From assembly GCF_016406105.1 (NCBI RefSeq), contig NZ_CP066308.1, positions 1,189,501 to 1,253,500 on the forward strand: 64,000 nt of DNA, read 5' to 3'. Position numbers and translations under genes: made by a program. A model generated the notes under the pieces. It did not search any database. It had not been told where the DNA came from and saw only the letters and a program-made list of their open reading frames with translations. The DNA is from Brevibacillus composti (GTDB lineage Bacteria; Bacillota; Bacilli; Brevibacillales; Brevibacillaceae). Positions 26,583 to 34,574 of the stretch are shown in pieces. Numbering within the stretch: the first letter of the stretch is position 1; every line of letters starts with the position of its first letter.

Positions 26583-27737
26583 ATGAGCAGGAAGGTCGTC
26601 CATCTCACGTCCGTTCACGGCGCGTATGACACGCGCATTTTTCACAAGCAGTGCAGAACGCTGGCCCATCGCGGGTATCGGGTGGTGCTGATCGTCCCCC
26701 ATCCGCAGCATGAGCAAAGGGAAAACGTACAGATCCGGGCGGTTCCTCTCCGCTTTAGCCGATGGGCGCGCATGACGAAAACCGTGCGCGATGTCTACCG
26801 GGCGGCATGCGAGGAAGACGGCGAATTGTACCACTTTCACGACCCGGAGCTGATTTTTGTGGGACTGCTGCTCAAGCTGCGGGGGAAGAAGGTCATCTAC
26901 GACGTGCATGAGGATGTGCCCCGGCAAATCCTGAGCAAGCACTGGATCAAGCCTTGGGTCCGGCTATTGGTGGCCAAGGCGGCGGAAGCGGTGGAGGCGG
27001 CCGGGGCACGCTGGTTTGACGCGATCGTCACCGTGACGGACAAAATAGCCGGGCGGTTTCCCCGCGAAAAGACCTGGCTCGTGCAAAATTTTCCGATGCT
27101 GGAGGAGTTCGTCCAGCAAGGTGGGTACCACTCGGGGGAAAAAGAAGAGGCGATCGCCTTTATCGGCGATATCAGCATGATTCGGGGCGTGAAGGAGACG
27201 GTTGAGGCATTGGCCTTGCTGCCCCAGGGCTCGCCTGTCCGGCTGAAGCTGGCCGGCCGTTTTGTGCCGCCCGAGCTGGAACAGAAATTCGCCGCGATGC
27301 CGGGCTGGGAGCGGGTAGATTACCTCGGCTGGCTCTCGCGGGATCAGGTCAGGCAGATGCTGACCCGCGTGCGCTGCGGAATCGTTCCCTACCAGGCGGT
27401 GCCTAATTACACAGATGCACAGCCTAACAAGCTGTTTGAATACATGGCGGCAGGACTCCCGGTGATCGCCTCCGACTTTCCCCGCTGGCGGGAATTCGTC
27501 GCCGGTGCCAACTGCGGCGTCCTGATCCCGCCCGAAAATGGCGCGGCGATCGCCGAAGCGATTCAGTCGCTGTGGGATGAGCCGGAAGCGGCCCGGGCGA
27601 TGGGAGAGCGGGGCCGGAGAGTGGTGGAGGAGCGATGCCACTGGGAAGCGGAAGCAAACGTCCTGATCGCGCTGTATCAGCAATTGTTGCCGATTGTACG
27701 GGAGGAAAGGAGGGAGGGGGCAGATGAATCCGCATAG
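26583..27737 (+). CDS. Glycosyltransferase, GT-B fold (GT4-like)
   Basis: A 384-residue GT-B glycosyltransferase with an intact Rossmann N-terminal half (VVHLTSVHGAYDTRIFHKQ, YHFHDPELI, VIYDVHEDVP) and a C-terminal donor-binding half carrying the usual glutamate-rich segment (QPNKLFEYMAAGLPVIASD and WREFVAGANCGVLIPP). It would transfer a sugar from a nucleotide donor onto a surface glycan or lipid carrier. The ATG has GGAGGGAG upstream. Its end overlaps the start of the PIG-L gene by 14 bases. It is one of the few intact genes in a cluster otherwise full of truncated ones. Confidence 0.9.
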   Translation: MSRKVVHLTSVHGAYDTRIFHKQCRTLAHRGYRVVLIVPHPQHEQRENVQIRAVPLRFSRWARMTKTVRDVYRAACEEDGELYHFHDPELIFVGLLLKLRGKKVIYDVHEDVPRQILSKHWIKPWVRLLVAKAAEAVEAAGARWFDAIVTVTDKIAGRFPREKTWLVQNFPMLEEFVQQGGYHSGEKEEAIAFIGDISMIRGVKETVEALALLPQGSPVRLKLAGRFVPPELEQKFAAMPGWERVDYLGWLSRDQVRQMLTRVRCGIVPYQAVPNYTDAQPNKLFEYMAAGLPVIASDFPRWREFVAGANCGVLIPPENGAAIAEAIQSLWDEPEAARAMGERGRRVVEERCHWEAEANVLIALYQQLLPIVREERREGADESA

Positions 27738-28359
27738 AATCTTGATTTTGGCTCCCCATACGGATGATGCGGAGCTGGGATGCGGCGGAAATATCGCCCG
27801 TCTGACGGAGCAGGGGGCAGAGGTTTATGTGGCGGCGTTCTCCACAGCGGAGGCATCTGTGCCAAAGCATGCCCCGCCGGATACGTTGGAACAGGAGTTT
27901 TACGCATCGATGTCGATTCTCGGGGTGCCGCGGGATCGGCTTTTTGTTTTTCATTACCCGGTGCGCTGGTTTTCCAGCCTCCGCCAAGAAATTCTCGAAG
28001 AGCTCGTCTCGCTACGCAATATCGTAAGGCCGGAGATGCTGTTTTTGCCCTCCAGCCAGGATATGCATCTGGATCACCAGGTCATCCACCAGGAAGGCTT
28101 GCGCGCTTTCAAGGAAACGACTGTCTTCGGCTACGAGTTGCCGTGGAACCAGCTCGCTTTGTCCGCTCAGGCCTTTATTTCCTTGGAACCGCGCTTTGTC
28201 CAGCGAAAATGGGAGGCGCTTTCCGCCTATCACTCCCAGATCGAGCTGCGGCGCTCCTACTTTACCCGGGAGTTCATCGAGGGGCTGGCCCGGATGCGCG
28301 GCACGCAGATCAAACGTGAGTGGGCAGAAGCGTACGAAGTGCTGAGGCTGATCTTATGA
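27724..28359 (+). CDS. PIG-L/LmbE-family deacetylase
   Basis: A 211-residue zinc-dependent deacetylase of the PIG-L family. The N-terminal motif LAPHTDDAELGCGG provides the metal-binding His-x-Asp-Asp cluster, and a second ligand region is seen in HLDHQVIHQEGLRAF. Members remove N-acetyl groups from GlcNAc-linked compounds such as glycolipid or bacillithiol precursors and polysaccharide building blocks. I chose the ATG at 27724 behind AAGGAGGGAGG; it overlaps the upstream glycosyltransferase. It overlaps the next gene (WbqC-like) by four bases, so the three are translationally coupled. The context suggests a surface-glycan role. Confidence 0.88.
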   Translation: MNPHRILILAPHTDDAELGCGGNIARLTEQGAEVYVAAFSTAEASVPKHAPPDTLEQEFYASMSILGVPRDRLFVFHYPVRWFSSLRQEILEELVSLRNIVRPEMLFLPSSQDMHLDHQVIHQEGLRAFKETTVFGYELPWNQLALSAQAFISLEPRFVQRKWEALSAYHSQIELRRSYFTREFIEGLARMRGTQIKREWAEAYEVLRLIL

Positions 28360-28826
28360 TTGTCGCGATCCATCAGCCCAATCTGTTTCCCTGGCTGGGC
28401 TTCTTCGACAAAATGGCGCGGGCAGATCTGTTCATCCTCCTGGACCATGTCCAATTCACCCGACGCGGCTATCAGAACCGGGTGCAGCTGAAAGGGCCGC
28501 AGGGCTTGCAATGGCTGACCGTGCCCGTGAAGTCCAAAGGGCTGTATCAGCAGCTAACCTGCGACGTGGAGATCAACGGGGAGGCGGGCGATTGGCGTCA
28601 GGCACATCTCAAAACTCTCGAACGGCTCTACCGGGGAGCGCCTGGCTACGCGGAGCTGATCCCGGCTGTGGCGGATTTGTATCATTCCCCGCAGACGAGA
28701 TTAGTCGACCTGACCATCCCGGCCATCGAATGGATCAAAAGCAGGCTGGAAATCGATACCCCTATCCGCCTGGCTTCGGACCTGCCAGTAGCGGGCACTC
28801 GCTCGGCTTTTGACCGGCTTGAATGA
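28356..28826 (+). pseudogene. WbqC-like protein, C-terminally truncated
   Basis: The ATG overlaps the preceding stop (ATGA). The product begins MIVAIHQPNLFPWLGFFDKM and continues DLFILLDHVQFTRRGYQNR, the hallmark of the WbqC family found in O-antigen and glycan loci. After IRLASDLPVAGTRS (about residue 150) similarity stops and the frame ends a few residues later; full-length WbqC proteins run about 70 residues further. A different frame over the junction encodes the tail of another protein (28792-28971), indicating a deletion that fused two genes out of frame. The protein may be inactive. Confidence 0.7.
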
Positions 28827-28971
28827 TTGGCCGCAGATGACTGTGGAGCAGCTTCGCTATTCTGCCCGTACGGCCACCTTTGGTCCGCAATCGCTCAGCT
28901 ATGTGATCATCGAGAAGCAAGAGCAGCAGAGGGTAACCGAGCAGTTGCACAAAGCTCTGCGCGCCCCCTGA
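28792..28971 (+). pseudogene. C-terminal remnant of an unidentified protein
   Basis: Overlapping the truncated WbqC gene in another frame, an open stretch after a TAG reads RALARLLTGLNDWPQ, then SARTATFGPQSLSYVI and an amphipathic helix, ending at TGA 28971. It has no start codon or ribosome binding site of its own and looks like the natural end of a larger protein whose body was deleted. I cannot name the family. The sequence from here to the next gene (28972-29090) shows no other gene. Confidence 0.45.
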
Positions 28972-29090
28972 AAGGGTGTGGCCCCCAGCCTCGAGGAACC
29001 CGGCCGATTTCTATTGCTGCGCGGGGAGAAGTCGTATATATTGGCAGAAATGGAAATCACCAGGCTTGGCAGACGTGGGAGGGGGAATTG

Positions 29091-30347
29091 ATGGTGGCAC
29101 AAAGAGAGGAAATGCAATTCGTTTGGGGAGCGGCAGGGCGAAAGAGCGGAGGGGAAGAGTCGCATCATGCGGGGGATTTGGGACATCTGGACGAAAAGGC
29201 GGCGGCTGATGCGCTCCGTTTCCACCGCAGCTTTGCCGCCTACGAGCCTACGCCGCTGCGCGCGCTGGACCATCTGGCACAGGAGTGGGGCGTTGGCGGG
29301 ATATTTGTCAAAGATGAATCCTACCGCTTCGGACTCAACGCATTCAAGGTGCTGGGGGCTGCCTACGCGATCGGCTGCTGCCTGAGCCAGCGGCTGGGAA
29401 TCCCAATAGATGAGGCCAGCTTCGAGCTGCTCCGCTCGGCGGAAGCCAAGCAAAAGCTGGGAACGATTACGTTCGTGACCGCGACAGACGGCAATCATGG
29501 CCGGGCGGTTGCGTGGGCTGCCCAGCAGTTGGGACAAAAAGCGGTCATCTACATGCCGAAAGGGGCGGCGCAGGAGCGGGTCGAGGCGATTCAGCAGACA
29601 GGAGCCGAGGTGATCGTCACCGACGGCAATTACGACGAAGCGGTGCGTCTGTCCAGCCGGATGGCCGAGCAGCATGGCTGGCAAGTGGTACAGGACACAG
29701 CCTGGGAAGGGTATACCGAGATTCCCCGGTGGATCATGCAAGGATACACGGTCATGGCAGCGGAAGCGATCGCGCAGCTGCAGGAGAAGACCGGTCGGAC
29801 GAGACCCACGCATGTCTTCCTGCAGGCGGGTGTCGGTTCGATGGCAGCGGCTGTTCTCGGCTATTTGGTCAACCGCTTCGCTGACGATCCGCCGCTCGCG
29901 GTCATCGTCGAACCGGCCGCGGCGGACTGCATGTACCGCTCTGCGCTGAGCCCGGACGGCTCCCCGTATGCGGTAAGCGGCGACTTGCACACGATTATGG
30001 CCGGACTGTCATGCGGCGAGCCTAACCCATTTGCCTGGGAGATATTGCGCGAGCATGCCGCTGCGTTCGTCCGCTGTCCGGATTACGTCGCGGCACAGGG
30101 GATGCGCCTGCTCGCAGCGCCGCTCGGCGGCGATCCGCGGGTGGTGAGCGGAGAGAGCGGAGCGGTGGGCATCGGTGTGTTGGCCGAGCTGATCAGAGAC
30201 GGGCGGCAGGCGGAGCTTCGCGAGCGGCTTCAATTGGGAGCGGACTCGGTCATTCTCTGTTTCAGCACCGAAGGGGATACGGATGCCGGGCAGTATCGGG
30301 AGATCGTCTGGGACGGGAAGCATGCGAGGCCCTCTCAAGATCGCTAA
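29091..30347 (+). CDS. dpaL: Diaminopropionate ammonia-lyase
   Basis: A 418-residue PLP enzyme of fold type II. Lys86 in FGLNAFKVLGA is the expected Schiff-base lysine, and TATDGNHGRAVAWAA and VFLQAGVGSMAAAVLG are phosphate- and cofactor-binding loops. The family-specific segments RFGLNAFK and IPRWIMQGYTVMAAE match DpaL (YgeX), which converts D- or L-2,3-diaminopropionate to pyruvate and ammonia. The start is the ATG at 29091 behind GGGAGGGGG; an upstream frame reaching back to 28827 lacks homology and is a run-on. The gene follows the decayed glycan cluster but appears metabolically separate, and ends at its own terminator. Confidence 0.9.
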   Translation: MVAQREEMQFVWGAAGRKSGGEESHHAGDLGHLDEKAAADALRFHRSFAAYEPTPLRALDHLAQEWGVGGIFVKDESYRFGLNAFKVLGAAYAIGCCLSQRLGIPIDEASFELLRSAEAKQKLGTITFVTATDGNHGRAVAWAAQQLGQKAVIYMPKGAAQERVEAIQQTGAEVIVTDGNYDEAVRLSSRMAEQHGWQVVQDTAWEGYTEIPRWIMQGYTVMAAEAIAQLQEKTGRTRPTHVFLQAGVGSMAAAVLGYLVNRFADDPPLAVIVEPAAADCMYRSALSPDGSPYAVSGDLHTIMAGLSCGEPNPFAWEILREHAAAFVRCPDYVAAQGMRLLAAPLGGDPRVVSGESGAVGIGVLAELIRDGRQAELRERLQLGADSVILCFSTEGDTDAGQYREIVWDGKHARPSQDR

Positions 30348-30386
30348 AACGGGAAGGACCGCTTCGGCGGGGCGCCTTTCGTTTTA
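30346..30386 (+). terminator. Intrinsic terminator of dpaL
   Basis: A hairpin with the very stable CCGC-TTCG-GCGG core and outer AAAACG / CGTTTT arms overlaps the dpaL stop codon. Confidence 0.8.
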
Positions 30387-30392
30387 AGAATT

Positions 30393-30421
30393 TTGGATCA
30401 GCGGCCGTTTTATGCTATGAT
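30393..30421 (+). promoter_or_regulatory. Sigma-A-type promoter of lepB
   Basis: TTGGAT (30393-30398) and TATGAT (30416-30421) are separated by 17 bases, an almost ideal vegetative promoter. It lies about 40 bases upstream of the lepB start, just after the dpaL terminator. Confidence 0.8.
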
Positions 30422-30462
30422 AACGTTCTAGAAGATTTCGCAAACGAAAGGCGGAATGGCCG

Positions 30463-31023
30463 ATGAAGCTAAAAGAACTCTGGGAATGGGTCCGTTCATT
30501 GGCATTTGCTCTGGTGCTTGCGCTCGTGCTCGGCATCTTTGTGTTCCAGCCGTTTAAGGTAGACGGTCATTCGATGGACCCCACTTTGCAGGACCAGCAG
30601 CGAATCTATGTCTGGAAGCTCTCCCATACGTTTTCGGTGATGCCGGACTACGGCGACATCGTCGTGATCGACAGCCGCGTGGACCGCAAGCGCAGTTTGC
30701 AGGACGACCTCGTCGGGCATCCTTTGATCCAGCTTTTCCTCGGGACGGAGGAGCAGAACTTCCGCTTCGTGAAACGCGTGATCGGCAAACCGGGAGATAT
30801 CGTGGAAGTGAAGGATCATCAGCTCTACCGCAATGGCGTTCTCCTGGAAGAGCCGTATATCAAGGAAAAAATGATCGATAAAGACCGCAGATGGGAAGTG
30901 CCGCCCAATCACGTCTTTGTGATGGGGGACAACCGCAATAACAGCCTGGACAGCCGCGAAATCGGCTTCATCCCGCTGGATCACGTCCTGGGAAGCAAAA
31001 TCGAGTGGAACCTCAATCAGTAA
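30463..31023 (+). CDS. lepB: Type I signal peptidase
   Basis: A 186-residue Gram-positive signal peptidase that cleaves signal peptides of exported proteins at the outer face of the membrane. One N-terminal membrane anchor (residues 11-29) precedes the catalytic Ser37 in GHSMDPTL; the general base Lys104 is in RFVKRVIGKPGD. The later boxes VMGDNRNNSLDSR and GFIPLDHVLG are also present. The ATG is placed behind GAAAGGCGG. The gene has its own promoter and terminator. The length matches SipS/SipT-like enzymes. Confidence 0.95.
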   Translation: MKLKELWEWVRSLAFALVLALVLGIFVFQPFKVDGHSMDPTLQDQQRIYVWKLSHTFSVMPDYGDIVVIDSRVDRKRSLQDDLVGHPLIQLFLGTEEQNFRFVKRVIGKPGDIVEVKDHQLYRNGVLLEEPYIKEKMIDKDRRWEVPPNHVFVMGDNRNNSLDSREIGFIPLDHVLGSKIEWNLNQ

Positions 31024-31056
31024 AGGGTTGCCTGAAAGGGCAGCCCTTGCTTTGTT
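31023..31056 (+). terminator. Intrinsic terminator of lepB
   Basis: The hairpin AAGGGTTGCC / GGGCAGCCCTT directly after the stop codon is followed by a T-rich stretch (TGCTTTGTTT). Confidence 0.75.
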
Positions 31057-31100
31057 TATGGGTACTGTGTTCAAATTGGTAAGAGGAACGGCACCGTAGA

Positions 31101-31228
31101 GAGAAGAAGCAGGTTTCCCTGCGGAGCGGACAGTCCGAGCTTCCATGCAGGGCGGAGAACGGAGCCGAGCAGGGAAATATGCTTCTTCTCGCTACAGCCG
31201 CGCTACGAGCGCGATTCACTAGACTTTT
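31101..31228 (+). repeat. Structured repeat element, copy A
   Basis: A stem of 22 bases with two mismatches (31101-31122 with 31169-31190) encloses a 46-base GC-rich loop region, followed by a conserved tail ending TTCACTAGACTTTT (31215-31228). A second, clearly homologous copy lies at 44846-44980. Between copies the stem changes in a paired way: TTTCCCTGC/GCAGGGAAA here versus GTCTCCCTGC/GCAGGGAGAC there. The loop core starts GGAGCGGAC(A/T)GTCC in both. It sits between the lepB terminator and the response-regulator gene. It may be a noncoding RNA, a cis-regulatory leader or a REP/MITE-like element; I know no name for it. Confidence 0.75.
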
Positions 31229-31230
31229 CG

Positions 31231-31242
31231 GGAGGTACCTCC
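31231..31242 (+). promoter_or_regulatory. Ribosome binding site embedded in a 12-bp palindrome
   Basis: GGAGGTACCTCC is perfectly palindromic and ends directly against the ATG of the response-regulator gene. The GGAGG half is the ribosome binding site (7-base spacer). Intramolecular pairing without a loop is unlikely, but pairing between transcripts or a protein dimer site is possible. Confidence 0.6.
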
Positions 31243-32742
31243 ATGACCACACTCTTGATCGCCGACCGGGATCCCAACGAGCGGACCGGCATCAGCTGGC
31301 TTGTGTCCACCTGCGCAATTCCCTACGACCGGGTGCTTACCGCAGGGACCGTCACCGAGCTGCTGCGTGCGCTGGAGGCAGAGCGGCCGGATGTTATCTG
31401 CATCGAACTGGATATGGTGCCCAAAGAGGACTGGGAAAGGCTGAAGCTGCTTACCTCGCTCTACAAGCCGACGGTCGTGGTCACCACGCTGGAGGCGACG
31501 TTTGAGCGGGCTTTGCAGGGGATTGAGCTCCATGCCGTCGATCTCTGGCTCAAGCCGCAATCGCCGGAGCATATTCGGCGCACCCTGACGCGCTGTTGCC
31601 AGGAGCGGATGGCGAGGGGGACAGCACGGGTGGAGCAGGCCGATTCGCTCGGGTCCGCCTTATCGTACCGCAGTCTGTTTCTGCCGCTGGAATCGCCAGG
31701 GAAGGGCCTTCGGCTGATGCTGCTGCAGTTGGAGGACACGGACAAGCATGGGGAGCTGCTGAACTTTCTGGAGACGTATCCGTTTCGGGAGAAGCCGGTG
31801 TTGCTGCCGCTCAGCGATGTGATCGTCTGCATCTTTTCAGAGGAAAAGGATACGCCCTTGTCGGCCGGGCAGGAGATCGGCAAACGGCTGCTGATGGATT
31901 GGGAGGAGCAGCATGCGGAGCCGCTCTCTCTGGTATTGTACGATTCCACCGATGAGATGCTGAGTCTGAACCAGAAGTACCGGTATGCGGTGGAAGCCCT
32001 GGATATCCGTTTTTTTAAAGGGTATCGGCAGATCTCAACCGTCCAGAACAAAGTCAACTGGGCCGTGATCGACCCTTTTTTAACCCCGGCAGAACAGCGG
32101 GCCTGGGTGGACATGCTGCACGACGGCGACCGCGAACAGCTCAAGCAGTGGATGTACCGGCAGTTTCTGCACAAAGCGGAGCCTTACCCGGAGCCGGGCC
32201 TGTTGCGCATTCGGCTGACCAGCATTCTCGCACAGGTGAGAAGATTCATGAAATCCCAGGGACTGGATGAGGGAGCGCTGGAGGAAAAGTATCTCCGGGT
32301 GTTTGACACCATCTTGTACACGCCGGTGCTCTACCGCATTGTTCAGGATTTGCTGCTGTTCATCTACGAGCTGCTCGATTCCGTGACGATCCACCGGGAT
32401 GAGGCCCGCCTCGATATCGTGGAGCAGGCGATCCGCTACCTGGAGGAAAATTACGCGCGGGCCGATCTGCGGCTGGAAGAGGTCGCGCGGCATGTGGATC
32501 GCAGTCCCGCCTACTTCAGTTCGCTCTTGACCCAGCGGCACGGCGTTTCCTTTCGCCAGCTCCTGACGACCATCCGCTTGCGGGAAGCCGAGCGACTGTT
32601 GCTTTCGACACGCTTGTCGGTCCAGGAGGTTGCGGAGCGGACAGGCTTTGTGAATGCCAATTACTTTAGCAAAATTTTTAAGGAAAAGAGCGGGACAACC
32701 CCACGTTCATTTCGAAATCAAAAGAAAAGAGAGAAATCGTAA
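31243..32742 (+). CDS. AraC-family response regulator (YesN-like) with atypical receiver
   Basis: A 499-residue protein with an N-terminal receiver-like domain (residues 1-120), a middle region of about 270 residues and a C-terminal AraC helix-turn-helix pair (about 400-495; LRLEEVARHVDRSPAYFSSLL and SVQEVAERTGFVNANYFSKIF). In the receiver the expected phospho-acceptor Asp is Glu55 (VICIELDM), while the early acidic residue (ADRDPNE) and the late KP motif (LWLKPQSP) remain. Glu at this position often mimics phosphorylation, so activity may not need a kinase; no histidine kinase gene is adjacent. It lies directly before hutU, so it could regulate histidine use. A structured repeat lies upstream and a terminator follows. 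Confidence 0.87.
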   Translation: MTTLLIADRDPNERTGISWLVSTCAIPYDRVLTAGTVTELLRALEAERPDVICIELDMVPKEDWERLKLLTSLYKPTVVVTTLEATFERALQGIELHAVDLWLKPQSPEHIRRTLTRCCQERMARGTARVEQADSLGSALSYRSLFLPLESPGKGLRLMLLQLEDTDKHGELLNFLETYPFREKPVLLPLSDVIVCIFSEEKDTPLSAGQEIGKRLLMDWEEQHAEPLSLVLYDSTDEMLSLNQKYRYAVEALDIRFFKGYRQISTVQNKVNWAVIDPFLTPAEQRAWVDMLHDGDREQLKQWMYRQFLHKAEPYPEPGLLRIRLTSILAQVRRFMKSQGLDEGALEEKYLRVFDTILYTPVLYRIVQDLLLFIYELLDSVTIHRDEARLDIVEQAIRYLEENYARADLRLEEVARHVDRSPAYFSSLLTQRHGVSFRQLLTTIRLREAERLLLSTRLSVQEVAERTGFVNANYFSKIFKEKSGTTPRSFRNQKKREKS

Positions 32743-32757
32743 ATTTCTCTCCTTTTC
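32729..32757 (+). terminator. Intrinsic terminator of the response-regulator gene
   Basis: GAGAGAAAT (32729-32737) pairs with ATTTCTCTC (32743-32751), followed by CTTTTC. It overlaps the last codons of the gene and separates it from the hut operon. Confidence 0.7.
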
Positions 32758-32759
32758 TA

Positions 32760-32773
32760 TGGAAACGCTTACG
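32760..32773 (+). promoter_or_regulatory. Candidate CcpA (cre) site upstream of hutU
   Basis: TGGAAACGCTTACG fits the cre pattern TG-AAN-CG-NT-NCA with about two mismatches. Catabolite repression of hut operons by CcpA is known in Bacillus. A possible -10 element TATACT lies at 32850-32855, so the site would be about 80 bases upstream of it, an unusual position. Confidence 0.4.
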
Positions 32774-32894
32774 AATTCTCTTTTCTGATCCGTAAAAACC
32801 GGCAGGAAATCGAAAGCCGCATGCCTGTTTTTCCCCGATTCGCCTCTTCTATACTAAATACAGAAAGATGATTTGGGAGAAAGCAGGTGGGATT

Positions 32895-34559
32895 ATGACA
32901 AACACACAGAAAATTCAAGATCTGATCAAGCAATTTTCCGGCACCACGCTTCACACGAAAGGCTGGGTCCAAGAGGCGGCCCTGCGGATGCTGCTCAACA
33001 ACTTGAACGAAGATGTGGCCGAACGTCCCGAAGACCTGGTCGTCTACGGCGGGATCGGGAAAGCGGCGCGCAACTGGGATTGTTTCGAGGCCATTGTCAA
33101 AACATTGCAAAACTTGGAGAGCGACGAAACGCTGCTGGTTCAATCCGGGAAGCCGGTTGCTGTGTTTAAAACGCATACCGATGCGCCTCGCGTGCTTTTG
33201 GCCAACTCCAATCTGGTGCCAAACTGGGCGACCTGGGAGCATTTCCACGAACTGGACAAAAAGGGCCTGATGATGTACGGGCAAATGACCGCCGGCAGCT
33301 GGATCTACATCGGCAGCCAGGGCATTGTGCAGGGGACGTATGAGACATTCGCCGAGTGCGCCCGCCAGCATTTTGGCGGCACGCTGGCCGGTACGATCAC
33401 GGTCACTGCCGGTCTGGGCGGCATGGGTGGCGCACAGCCGCTCGCAGTTTCCCTCAACGGCGGCGTCAGCATCAATATCGAGATCGACCGCACCCGGATT
33501 CAGCGCCGTCTGGATACCCGCTATCTCGACGTGATGACGGAGAGTCTGGATGAAGCGCTGAAACTGGCAGAAGAGGCAAAAGCGGCGAAGAAAGACCTCT
33601 CCATCGGTCTTCTGGGCAATGCGGTCGATGTATTGAACGAGATGCTGGAGCGAGGCTTTACCCCGGATGTACTGACGGACCAGACCTCGTCCCACGATCC
33701 GCTGAACGGCTATATCCCGGTAGGCATGACGCTGGAAGAAGCCGCCGCGCTTCGCAAGGCAGACCCGGAAGCCTATGTGGCCCAATCGAAAGCCAGCATC
33801 GCTGATCACGTCCGCGCCATGCTGAAGCTGCAGGAGCGGGGAGCCATCACGTTTGACTACGGCAACAACATCCGCCAGGTGGCGAAAAACGAAGGCGTGG
33901 AAGATGCGTTCCGCTTCCCGGGATTCGTTCCGGCCTATATCCGTCCGCAATTCTGCGAGGGAAAAGGTCCTTTCCGCTGGGCAGCGCTGTCGGGCGATCC
34001 GGAGGACATCTACAAGACAGACGAAGTGATCCTGCGTGAATTCGCCTACAATACGCATCTCTGCAACTGGATTCGCATGGCGAGAGAGCGCGTCTCCTTC
34101 CAAGGGCTGCCGGCGCGCATCTGCTGGCTGGGGTACGGCGAGCGGGCTCGCTTTGGCAAGATCATCAACGACATGGTGGCTCGCGGCGAACTGAGCGCGC
34201 CGATCGTCATCGGACGCGATCACCTCGACTCCGGCTCTGTGGCTTCGCCAAACCGCGAGACCGAAGCGATGAAAGACGGCAGCGACGCGGTAGCGGACTG
34301 GCCGATCCTGAACGCTTTGATCAATGCCGTTGGCGGTGCCAGCTGGGTATCTGTCCACCACGGCGGCGGCGTCGGTATGGGCTACTCCCTGCACGCGGGC
34401 ATGGTCATCGTCGCTGACGGCACTCCGGAAGCGGAAAAACGCTTGGAACGCGTCCTCACCACAGACCCGGGCATGGGCATCGTCCGCCATGTAGATGCCG
34501 GCTATGAGCTGGCTGTGAAGACGGCCAAGGAAAAAGGCGTTCATATCCCAATGCTGTAA
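32895..34559 (+). CDS. hutU: Urocanate hydratase
   Basis: A 554-residue NAD-dependent urocanase, the second step of histidine degradation (urocanate to imidazolonepropionate). Conserved segments include [14 protein letters not shown], the NAD-binding [32 protein letters not shown] and the C-terminal [20 protein letters not shown]. The length is normal for the family. The ATG at 32895 has AGGTGGG upstream; an in-frame upstream start at 32868 is less likely. It is the first gene of hutU-hutI-yjiH. The usual hutH and hutG genes are not in the window. Confidence 0.96.
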   Translation: MTNTQKIQDLIKQFSGTTLHTKGWVQEAALRMLLNNLNEDVAERPEDLVVYGGIGKAARNWDCFEAIVKTLQNLESDETLLVQSGKPVAVFKTHTDAPRVLLANSNLVPNWATWEHFHELDKKGLMMYGQMTAGSWIYIGSQGIVQGTYETFAECARQHFGGTLAGTITVTAGLGGMGGAQPLAVSLNGGVSINIEIDRTRIQRRLDTRYLDVMTESLDEALKLAEEAKAAKKDLSIGLLGNAVDVLNEMLERGFTPDVLTDQTSSHDPLNGYIPVGMTLEEAAALRKADPEAYVAQSKASIADHVRAMLKLQERGAITFDYGNNIRQVAKNEGVEDAFRFPGFVPAYIRPQFCEGKGPFRWAALSGDPEDIYKTDEVILREFAYNTHLCNWIRMARERVSFQGLPARICWLGYGERARFGKIINDMVARGELSAPIVIGRDHLDSGSVASPNRETEAMKDGSDAVADWPILNALINAVGGASWVSVHHGGGVGMGYSLHAGMVIVADGTPEAEKRLERVLTTDPGMGIVRHVDAGYELAVKTAKEKGVHIPML

Positions 34560-34574
34560 GGAGGAGAATGCGGC

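Noticed and set aside
28827..29090. An in-frame N-terminal extension of about 88 residues on the diaminopropionate ammonia-lyase
   Set aside because: The extension has no homology, overlaps the remnant at 28792-28971 in a different frame, and a strong ribosome binding site precedes the ATG at 29091.
31101..31190. Reading copy A of the repeat as a simple terminator
   Set aside because: The lepB terminator lies upstream, no T-run follows the stem, and the conserved tail continues beyond it.
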